Shown here piece after piece: positions 53,576-61,423 of a stretch of 64,000 bases of DNA. How positions within the stretch are numbered: the stretch's first letter is position 1; every line of letters starts with the position of its first letter. The notes under the pieces were generated by a model. That model saw only the letters and a list, made by a program, of their open reading frames with translations. It had not been told where the DNA came from and made no database searches. Origin of the DNA: Burkholderiales bacterium. Lineage in GTDB: Bacteria; Pseudomonadota; Gammaproteobacteria; Burkholderiales; Burkholderiaceae_D. The translations under genes and the position numbers were made by a program. Location: NCBI GenBank assembly GCA_016177875.1, contig JACOUL010000015.1, positions 62,001 to 126,000 on the forward strand. Reading direction: 5' to 3'.

Positions 53576-53639
53576 GTCTCCTCACATCCCTCCAAAGGTG
53601 TGAATTCAGCCCGTGACCTCACCGTCGCGGGCTTTTTTT
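53576..53639 (+). ncRNA. Candidate small RNA with intrinsic terminator
   Basis: A strong terminator on the plus strand has no plus-strand gene before it: both LytTR genes and the tRNA run the other way. The stretch between the -10-like TATAGT and the terminator would give an RNA of about 65 nt. Its 5' part holds CTCCTCACATCCCTCC, unpaired C-rich sequence able to pair with Shine-Dalgarno regions, a common design of trans-acting sRNAs. Exact start unknown. Confidence 0.35.
53608..53639 (+). terminator. Rho-independent terminator (candidate sRNA)
   Basis: AGCCCGTGAC-CTCACC-GTCGCGGGCT, a 10-bp stem with one T-G pair, followed by six to seven T. Confidence 0.8.
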
Positions 53640-53740
53640 ATCCAAGGAACAAAGCTTGATCTTGCTCATGGCTCGCTAGTTTCCCCGGACTATTCTTTCT
53701 CTTGCGCATTCGAACAACAACGGAAAAAGAGGAGAAGAGA

Positions 53741-53947
53741 ATGACTTACTTCACTGCACGCAATAAATTCAGCGCGTCGCTCATGGCCAAAGGTTCCTGC
53801 TGGTACTGCAATAAGCATTTGGATGATGTCCGCCGATTCTGCGGCCGCGAATGTGCGGAAGCTTTCGAGGAAGATGAGATGGCGATGGAACGCCGCATGC
53901 AGGCAACGCGTCAAACCATCACCGACGCGACGTACGCATCCGCATGA
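53741..53947 (+). CDS. Small zinc-ribbon-like protein
   Basis: 68 residues from the ATG at 53741, with GAGGAGAAGAG upstream. The centre has CWYC (about residues 20-23) and, 14 residues on, FCGREC. This C-x2-C ... C-x3-C set probably binds one zinc, as in YacG or FCS-type fingers. The ends are charged and helical (EEDEMAMERRMQ). No signal peptide. Its stop overlaps the DUF3096 start (ATGA), so the two are co-translated. Confidence 0.65.
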   Translation: MTYFTARNKFSASLMAKGSCWYCNKHLDDVRRFCGRECAEAFEEDEMAMERRMQATRQTITDATYASA

Positions 53948-54096
53948 ATATTCATCTCACCCTAGGGCCATTGATTTCACTGATTGCGGGCATTCTGATC
54001 TTGGTTATGCCGCGGTTGTTGAACTTCATCGTCGCGATCTATTTGATCGTGATTGGCTTAGTGGGATTGTTTGGCGGCGGCAATCTGAAACTTTAA
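53944..54096 (+). CDS. DUF3096-like small membrane protein
   Basis: 50 residues, almost wholly hydrophobic: two helices (LGPLISLIAGILILVMP and LLNFIVAIYLIVIGLVGLF) joined at a Pro-Arg turn, with a short Gly-rich end. The IAGILIL-x-x-P-[R/K]-LLN-[F/Y]-IVA-[I]-YLI-x-IGL pattern is that of DUF3096. Inner-membrane, role unknown. It starts four bases before the end of the zinc-ribbon gene and is followed by a hairpin terminator. Confidence 0.75.
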   Translation: MNIHLTLGPLISLIAGILILVMPRLLNFIVAIYLIVIGLVGLFGGGNLKL

Positions 54097-54120
54097 GCGA
54101 GCCGATAAAAACGGCGCTCG

Positions 54121-54142
54121 AAAGCCTGTCGAGGCAGGCTTT
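54121..54142. terminator. Bidirectional hairpin terminator
   Basis: AAAGCCTG-TCGAGG-CAGGCTTT between the DUF3096 gene and the convergent gene at 54148, with A/T-rich flanks on both sides. Confidence 0.6.
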
Positions 54143-54147
54143 ATTAT

Positions 54148-54636
54148 TTAAGCTGGCGCAGTGACTTCGACTTCGCCGAAAGTCATGTAGACATAGGTGT
54201 CGGGCGTAATGCGCGCACGATAAGCGCCGCTTGCTTCCGCCAGCAGCATGGCTAAGGCCGTATATTCCCATGCCCGTTTTTCCGTCGCCGGTACTTGTGC
54301 GGTCGTGAATTCCGGGCAGTTGTATTCCTCCCCGAAAGTTTTGACGCACGCCGCATGATTTTGCAGCGTACGCTGCACCGATGGGTGATCCCATCCCCAC
54401 ATGAAGCTGCCGTTCTTGACGTGATGCGTGCCGATCACTTGGACTGGTGCGCTGACTTCGCTGCCGTCGGCGAACGTAAACACGATGCGACCGTCGCTTT
54501 CATCGACTTTCCAGGATTGTTCGCGGCCGAGGTTCCAGTTTTTGCGATGTTCGGCATTCATCAATTGCAGGCTTTCGACGCTGCCGGCGATGAGCGCTTC
54601 GATATCGAGTTTCTTTTTCTTAAAGATGCCAAGCAT
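54148..54636 (-). CDS. DUF6882-like cytosolic protein
   Basis: 162 residues from the ATG at 54636 (AGGGAGA upstream). No signal or membrane segment. Aromatic-rich segments (NGSFMWGWDHPSV, CPEFTTAQVPATEKRAWEYTALAMLLAEASGAY) recall the DUF6882 family, whose function is unknown; the family name is from memory and moderately sure. A 101-bp hairpin element lies just upstream of its ribosome site, so its 5' leader may be structured. Confidence 0.6.
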   Translation of the reverse strand: MLGIFKKKKLDIEALIAGSVESLQLMNAEHRKNWNLGREQSWKVDESDGRIVFTFADGSEVSAPVQVIGTHHVKNGSFMWGWDHPSVQRTLQNHAACVKTFGEEYNCPEFTTAQVPATEKRAWEYTALAMLLAEASGAYRARITPDTYVYMTFGEVEVTAPA

Positions 54637-54650
54637 GGTTGTCTCCCTAC

Positions 54651-54751
54651 GAGCGCCTAACAAAATGCCGCTTGCGGTGTTGCGGCTCCTTGTCGTAGAT
54701 CTGTACTGTCTTCGTCGCCGCGCCTTGCAATCGACATTTTGTTAGGCGCTC
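54651..54751. repeat. 101-bp hairpin element
   Basis: A perfect 17-bp inverted repeat, GAGCGCCTAACAAAATG (54651-54667) with its complement (54735-54751), enclosing a GC-rich centre of 67 bases. Same architecture as the 124-bp repeats but different sequence. It lies between the sugar kinase gene and the DUF6882-like gene. Only one copy in the window. Confidence 0.7.
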
Positions 54752-54847
54752 TAATTTATTTTTGTTGCGCGTACTTTAGGGGAAATTTCACATTGCCGCG
54801 ATGGCAGATTGGTAATTGAAAATTAGGCAACCGAAATTTACATTGTT

Positions 54848-55774
54848 TTACTTTTTCGCATGCTCGCTTAAGAAGGTTTCGACTTCTTCACGCGTGGGGA
54901 TGCCGGCGCGTCCGCCTTGGCGCGTGCACTTAAGCGCGGCAACTGCACTGGCAAAGCGCATGGCATGCGTCACCGTTTGGCCTTCGCCCAACGCAAACGC
55001 ATACGCGCCGTGAAACACGTCGCCGGCGCCGGTGGTGTCAACTACGTGTACGGAAAATGCCGGCTGATGGTGCAGGCCATGATCATCCAGCCAAATCGTT
55101 CCTTTGGCGCCGCGCGTGACGGCGGCAACGCGGCAGCCGAGATCGCGCACTTTTTTTAATGCGGTACGGCGGTTGGCATCATTGTCGAGGCAATCTTTCC
55201 CGCAGAATGAACGCAGGCCGGGCTCGGAAAAAATGGCGTGATCGACCAAGGGCAGCACGGCGAGGTAAGCGCCGTCGGCGGCGATCTCTCCATCGAGCAC
55301 AGTGGGAATATTCGCAGCGCGCGCAACGGCGAAGATCGCGCACGCGCCTTCCACCCAGCGAATGTCCGCGTGAATCGCTTGCGCGGCTTTGACTTGATCG
55401 AGCGGCAGCCAATCGGGCGCGTCGGGAATATCGGCGCCGCGATAGTTCACGATCATGCGTTCGCCGTCGTGCGATACGATGATCGCCGAAGTCGACGAGC
55501 GCGCATGTTGGAAAAGCCGGAACTGCGAGACATCGACGCCGCAGGCCGCCATCTCTTTTTTCATCGTATGACCGGGCACATCGTCGCCGGCTCGTCCCCA
55601 GTACGCGGCATCTCCGCCGAGGCGGGCGGCCGCCACAGCGGCATTGGCGGCCATGCCGCCGCCGAGTTCCATGTAATCGCTTGCGCGGAATTTACCGCCG
55701 GTAGTAGGCAAGTCGTATACCGGCCAGACTTTGTCCAGCACGGTGTTGCCCAAGCAAATGATTCGTACGCTCAT
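54848..55774 (-). CDS. PfkB-family sugar kinase
   Basis: 308 residues, ribokinase fold. The substrate region is GGKFRASDYMELGGGMAANAAVAAARLG near the N-terminus. The catalytic/ATP signature DTTGAGDVFHGAYAFAL is near residue 245, with the catalytic Asp in GAGD. The opening IICLGNTVLDKVWPV and the short second motif resemble ketohexokinase/sulfofructose-kinase-like members, but the sugar cannot be assigned. It overlaps the MATE gene by four bases, so it sits at the end of a glycosyltransferase-MATE-kinase operon. Confidence 0.88.
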   Translation of the reverse strand: MSVRIICLGNTVLDKVWPVYDLPTTGGKFRASDYMELGGGMAANAAVAAARLGGDAAYWGRAGDDVPGHTMKKEMAACGVDVSQFRLFQHARSSTSAIIVSHDGERMIVNYRGADIPDAPDWLPLDQVKAAQAIHADIRWVEGACAIFAVARAANIPTVLDGEIAADGAYLAVLPLVDHAIFSEPGLRSFCGKDCLDNDANRRTALKKVRDLGCRVAAVTRGAKGTIWLDDHGLHHQPAFSVHVVDTTGAGDVFHGAYAFALGEGQTVTHAMRFASAVAALKCTRQGGRAGIPTREEVETFLSEHAKK

Positions 55775-57135
55775 TGTCGTTTATTGTTTTGAATGAGATG
55801 TAGATACCATAACAAGCTTATGCCGGCTAAGGCAACACTGGCAGTATTGCCGAGCCAAAAACCGGCCGCGCCTGTTGCATAAAGCGGTATCCAGTCGAAT
55901 ACGCGAAAGCCGAATATATAGCCGCCGCCCAAACCCACGCCCCATAACATGACGGCATAAATGATGGTCGGAACGACCGCAATTTTGTAGGCGCGCAGTA
56001 CGAAGGCGGCGCTGGCTTGCAGGGCATCGAAAAAATGATACATCCCGATGAACATATATAGCGGCAAGGCAACCGCGATCACGGCCGGGTCCGGCGTGTA
56101 AGCGCGCACGATCCCCTCGCGCGCCAGCCATACGATGAGTCCTACGCATGCCGCCAGCAAGGCAGCGAATCGTATGCCGGCTTGGGCGATACGGCGTGCT
56201 TCTTGTGGATTGCGTGCACCCACCGCGTGCGCCACCAGCGTGCCGGTCGCGCTGGCAAGCGATAAGGGCATCATATAAAGCACGGTGACGAAGTTGGCAG
56301 TGATCTGATGTCCTGCCACCATGTCGGTGCCCAAGCGCGCGATGAAGAGCGCCATGAAGGCGAAGGCGGAGACTTCAATCAGGTAACTGAGCCCCATCGG
56401 GATGCCGAGAATAATCAAGGCGCGCTGCGCGCTCCAGCGCGGTAAGACGAAGCCGGTGCCGAATATGCCAAACACGCGATAAAACGGCGATCTGCGCAAT
56501 AGGATGAATCCTGCCGCAAGGCTGACCCAGGCGGTGATGGCGGTAGCGATCGCGCAGCCCGGTCCGCCGAATGCCGGTAATCCCAAGCCGCCGAAAATAA
56601 ACAGCGTATTAAGCGGGACTTTCAATGCCAGCGCTGCGACTTGAATCAGCATCACCGCCTTGGGCCGGGCGACGGCGTTGTTTAATGCGCCGTACACCCG
56701 AAAGGCTAACGCGGCAGGTAGGGCGAAGGCGAGCGCGCGCAAGTAAAACGCGGCTTTGGCGTTCAGTTCCGGCGAAGCTTGCGCAAACGAAAGCAGCGGT
56801 TGCGGAAACAAGAGCAAGAGGCCGCCGGCGATCGTTAAGAACAGCGCCAGCCACGCACCTTGCTTTACTTCTGCGCCGATCTCGTCAAAGCGTTTGGCGC
56901 CGAATAATTGGCCGATGATCGGCGACAGGGCTTGCAGTACGCCGTTGGCGCCGACGAACACGCACAGATAGATCGATACGCTGATCGATAACGCCGCCAA
57001 GTCGGTGGCCGAATAGCGCGACGTCATCGCGGTATCGATCACGCCGTTGGCAATCGTCGCGAGTTGTCCTACCAGAATGGGCCAAGCAAGCGATGCGATG
57101 CGCACCGTCGGGCGGCGCGGAACGGTTACCGTCAT
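55771..57135 (-). CDS. MATE-family efflux transporter
   Basis: 454 residues with twelve predicted membrane helices in two six-helix bundles (NorM-like). Markers are LAWPILVGQLATIANGVIDTAM, GANGVLQALSPIIGQLFGAKR in the first half and YLIEVSAFAFMALFIARLGTD, GTLVAHAVGARNPQEARR in the second. Exchanges Na+ or H+ for cationic drugs or metabolites. The start codon overlaps the glycosyltransferase stop (TAATG) and the stop overlaps the sugar kinase start. Confidence 0.92.
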   Translation of the reverse strand: MTVTVPRRPTVRIASLAWPILVGQLATIANGVIDTAMTSRYSATDLAALSISVSIYLCVFVGANGVLQALSPIIGQLFGAKRFDEIGAEVKQGAWLALFLTIAGGLLLLFPQPLLSFAQASPELNAKAAFYLRALAFALPAALAFRVYGALNNAVARPKAVMLIQVAALALKVPLNTLFIFGGLGLPAFGGPGCAIATAITAWVSLAAGFILLRRSPFYRVFGIFGTGFVLPRWSAQRALIILGIPMGLSYLIEVSAFAFMALFIARLGTDMVAGHQITANFVTVLYMMPLSLASATGTLVAHAVGARNPQEARRIAQAGIRFAALLAACVGLIVWLAREGIVRAYTPDPAVIAVALPLYMFIGMYHFFDALQASAAFVLRAYKIAVVPTIIYAVMLWGVGLGGGYIFGFRVFDWIPLYATGAAGFWLGNTASVALAGISLLWYLHLIQNNKRQ

Positions 57136-58850
57136 TAATGAATGCGTTGATACAGCCTAAAACGTTCATCGCGGTCGGCCGGACGCCGGCCTTCCCACAA
57201 GAGGCGCCACTGTTGCGCCGAACGCGTGATGATGCGGACGTCGTCTTTCCTGCGATTATTGTCCTGCAATAGCAGGTAATCGCATTGCGCCGAATCATTT
57301 CGGGCGAATGTCACGCCGCCTAGGTAAGCAAAGGACGCGCGTTGCGCAGGGCCGACGTAAGCTTCGACGCAATAGCCGGTATGGGGTAGTTCAAGCGCAA
57401 GTTGTCGCGCAACGGCGCCATAACTGCGCATGTAATTACCCCATGGCAGCCAGAGCGTCATGATCAGCAGCCAGCACAAAATCACGCCGCCGGACGAGAG
57501 GACGACGGCGCGCCACAGTACCGGCGGACGCCGTGAAATGCGCCAGTGCACCAGAGCGATCCAACCGGCCGATGCGGCGATTGCCACGATCAAGGCAAAC
57601 AAATTGAATTCCGGCTTGAAGCCCGGCGCGAGCTTGAAGGCATTGCGTGCCAGCTGCGCCGGCCAGCCGGTTTGTTTGGCGATCCAGCCGAGCCAAATGA
57701 AGCCGGCAACCGTCGTCAGCGTCATGACCGAGAACCAGTCGACGGCATTGATTGTGCCGCGCTTCATGGTGGGTAATCCAAAGGCCGCAAGTATCGCCAG
57801 CGACGGCAGCAGCGGCAGTAAAATGCCCGGCTCGGAATGGACATTCAAGATCGCCAGCAGCGCGATCGTATTGCAAAAAATGAAGGGCAGCGCGATGTGC
57901 AGCGCATTATATTGGCGCCGCCACGCATATACCGCCCAGGCGGCAAACGGCCAAGCCGGCCAAACGAACCAGATGCCGTTGACGACGAGGTACTTCAGGG
58001 CGTCGAGCGACGGCGGATTGAGCTGCCGAAAACTGGTCGCCATCCAGGCGGCGAATTGCATGTTGCCGGCCGCTTGCGTCGAATGCAGCGCAATTATCCA
58101 AGCGCTCGGCACCAGGACGGCGATCGGCAGAGTCAGTGCCAACAGGCGCGGATTCAGGGACTTGTTTTGCAGCGTGTCGTAAATGACCAGTGCCAGCCAA
58201 AGCGCAAGGGGCATCAGCCAGGTGCGTGTGAGGGCCATCAAGCCCAGCGCAATACCCAGCACAATTGCCGCACGCGCCGAATTGTTTTCGAAGAAACGCG
58301 CCGCTGCATACAGCGAAAATGCCACCAGCGAAATATGCAAGGCGTTGGCGCTGGTGGAGTGGCTATGCACCAAGAGGCCCAGACAACCCAGGAAGATCAG
58401 CAGCGCGCCGTCCGCCAGAGTGCGGCCATAGTCTCTCGGCTCGGGTTGGCCGCCGAAGGCTAAGCGCAAGGGCTGAGAATCGTTGCGGCGACCGAGTAAA
58501 TATGCGGCATACCATACCGAGGTCGCGCCGACCAGAAAGAATGCAACGGAGGCGATGCGCGCCGCCAATACGTCGCCGAGCAGCCAGCCGAATAATTGAA
58601 TGAAGAGCGCGCCGATCCAATAAGCGAGAGGCCCTTCCTGCGACATGGCCAAGCCCACGATATTCGGCGTTAACCAGTCTTGCCAAGTGCCGTGCGCCAT
58701 CGTCCACATGATGCCGAAGCCGGCGGCGTCTTCATTCTTCCAGGGGTCGCGGCCGATCAAGCCGGGCAAGATGTAGAGTAAGCACAGCGCGAACAATCCC
58801 CAGCGCGGTAGCGCATTGGTGGCGGAGGCGGGAAGACGTACTGGCTTCAT
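57135..58850 (-). CDS. ArnT/PMT-like membrane glycosyltransferase
   Basis: 571 residues with about twelve hydrophobic helices. The first periplasmic loop carries the acidic pair in GRDPWKNEDAAGFGIMWTMA, and a second motif MSQEGPLAYWIGALF follows, as in GT-C enzymes of the ArnT/PMT (GT83) type that move a sugar from a polyprenyl carrier to lipid A or other envelope acceptors. The C-terminal soluble part (about 470-571) is short. The acceptor is unknown. First gene of the operon continuing into the MATE transporter. Confidence 0.82.
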   Translation of the reverse strand: MKPVRLPASATNALPRWGLFALCLLYILPGLIGRDPWKNEDAAGFGIMWTMAHGTWQDWLTPNIVGLAMSQEGPLAYWIGALFIQLFGWLLGDVLAARIASVAFFLVGATSVWYAAYLLGRRNDSQPLRLAFGGQPEPRDYGRTLADGALLIFLGCLGLLVHSHSTSANALHISLVAFSLYAAARFFENNSARAAIVLGIALGLMALTRTWLMPLALWLALVIYDTLQNKSLNPRLLALTLPIAVLVPSAWIIALHSTQAAGNMQFAAWMATSFRQLNPPSLDALKYLVVNGIWFVWPAWPFAAWAVYAWRRQYNALHIALPFIFCNTIALLAILNVHSEPGILLPLLPSLAILAAFGLPTMKRGTINAVDWFSVMTLTTVAGFIWLGWIAKQTGWPAQLARNAFKLAPGFKPEFNLFALIVAIAASAGWIALVHWRISRRPPVLWRAVVLSSGGVILCWLLIMTLWLPWGNYMRSYGAVARQLALELPHTGYCVEAYVGPAQRASFAYLGGVTFARNDSAQCDYLLLQDNNRRKDDVRIITRSAQQWRLLWEGRRPADRDERFRLYQRIH

Positions 58851-58930
58851 GCGGGAATGATCGTGGACTTGGAATTAAACACTTGTTATCGGCCAGCCGT
58901 ATTGTGCCGCATTAGACGAGAGGGTCAAAC

Positions 58931-58957
58931 AAAAAAGGCAGCCTTAGCTGCCTTTTT
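58931..58957 (-). terminator. Rho-independent terminator of rpmE
   Basis: GGCAGC-CTTA-GCTGCC with A and T runs on both sides (AAAAAA ... TTTTT), 20 bases past the rpmE stop on the minus strand. The A run supplies the U tract, and it may work in both directions. Confidence 0.85.
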
Positions 58958-58976
58958 GATACGCTGAACGAAGCGA

Positions 58977-59240
58977 TTAGCCTTGTTGCGTCTTGGAACC
59001 GACAGTACCGAATTTCTTGCGGAATTTATCCACGCGGCCGGCCGTGTCGACGATCTTGTGCTTGCCGGTGAAGAATGGGTGGGACTCTGCCGACACCTCG
59101 ATCTTTACGAGCGGGTATTCCTTGCCTTCGAAATTGATTTTATCTTTGGTTTGGATGGTGGAACGGGTGATAAATTTGAAATCGCAGGAGAGGTCGTGGA
59201 ACACGACTTCGCGATAATCAGGGTGAATGCCTTCTTTCAT
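58977..59240 (-). CDS. rpmE: 50S ribosomal protein L31, type B
   Basis: 87 residues from the ATG at 59240 (GAGGAAA upstream); an upstream in-frame ATG at 59267 adds nine residues foreign to the family. [53 protein letters not shown] and VDKFRKKFG define L31. Only one Cys remains, so this is the zinc-free type B form (RpmE2/YkgM-like). Downstream of rho in the conserved trxA-rho-rpmE order. Confidence 0.97.
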   Translation of the reverse strand: MKEGIHPDYREVVFHDLSCDFKFITRSTIQTKDKINFEGKEYPLVKIEVSAESHPFFTGKHKIVDTAGRVDKFRKKFGTVGSKTQQG

Positions 59241-59450
59241 GGTTTCCTCGATATGTTTGGTAGCCAACCGCCACTTCGTCGGCCGTACTGCTTCTTGGCC
59301 CGATTGCCGATCACTTGCCAGGTGGTAAAGAACTAGAGATTATACAATAGAATCAGTTAGTTGCAAGTTCTGTTCCCTGGATCGGAAGCTTGATCGCACG
59401 CTCAGCCTTCCGTCCACGGTGCCGCTTGCAAGCGGCTTCGATTCGGACAG

Positions 59451-59469
59451 CGTGAGGCAATGCCTCACG
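59451..59469. terminator. Hairpin after rho
   Basis: CGTGAGGC-AAT-GCCTCACG (plus one more A-T pair) just past the rho stop, without a T run. A second small palindrome, CCGCTTGCAAGCGG, lies at about 59422. Probably 3'-end structure of the rho transcript. Confidence 0.4.
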
Positions 59470-59480
59470 AAACCCTGTCC

Positions 59481-60743
<1,263 letters not shown>

Positions 60744-60807
60744 AGTAGTTGTGTAAGTGTCCCGTGGCGGGAAAGAGTTGGTGGGGGAGGGGACTGCGAG
60801 GGTTTAT

Positions 60808-60838
60808 TCAAAAAGCGGCGCTGCGAGCGCAGCGCCGC
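60808..60838 (-). terminator. Rho-independent terminator of trxA
   Basis: GCGGCGCTGC-GAGC-GCAGCGCCGC (60815-60838), a perfect 10-bp stem. On the minus strand it is followed by TTTTTGAAT. It begins 9 bases past the trxA stop and separates trxA from rho. Confidence 0.88.
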
Positions 60839-60846
60839 GACTAAAA

Positions 60847-61173
60847 TTAAATGTTGCTGTCGATGAAGGACGTCAGCTGGCCCTTTGCCATCGCGCCGAC
60901 CTTCTGCGCCGCCGGCACGCCGTTTTTAAACAGGATCAAGGTCGGAATGCCGCGGATGCCGAACTTGGCCGGCACGGCTTGATTGGCGTCCACGTCCATC
61001 TTGGCAATCTGCAGCTTGCCTTCGTATTCCTTTGCAACTTCTTCCAGGATGGGCGCGATCATCTTACAAGGTCCGCACCATTCAGCCCAAAAGTCGACCA
61101 GCACCGGCTTGTCGGACTTCAGCACGTCAGATTCAAAGGATGCATCGGAGATGTATTTAATGTTATCGCTCAT
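60847..61173 (-). CDS. trxA: Thioredoxin 1
   Basis: 108 residues. Cytoplasmic disulphide reductase with active site WCGPCKM (Cys about 32 and 35) after VLVDFWAE, the cis-proline segment [14 protein letters not shown], and the usual length. The ATG lacks a strong ribosome site in the bases just upstream (TGAGGCAATC). Divergent from the nuclease gene, with about 250 bases between starts. Confidence 0.98.
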   Translation of the reverse strand: MSDNIKYISDASFESDVLKSDKPVLVDFWAEWCGPCKMIAPILEEVAKEYEGKLQIAKMDVDANQAVPAKFGIRGIPTLILFKNGVPAAQKVGAMAKGQLTSFIDSNI

Positions 61174-61423
61174 GATTGCCTCAAACGAGGGGAAAAAAGA
61201 TCACACGTTTTTTAAGGCTTACTCTCGTTGACGAAAGTCAGCCCACTACGTAGCCGAATTACAAGATACAGCACTGAAATGGAGACGTCTTGCGCGAATT
61301 CAAGTTCCCGTAACGGGTGGCAAGATAGTAATACGGCGGGATTCGGACAAATCATACCTGATTTTTACGAAAAGTGGGGGTCGCAGGGTCAATTTCTATG
61401 TTGGCTCGCATAAAATTCAGCAT

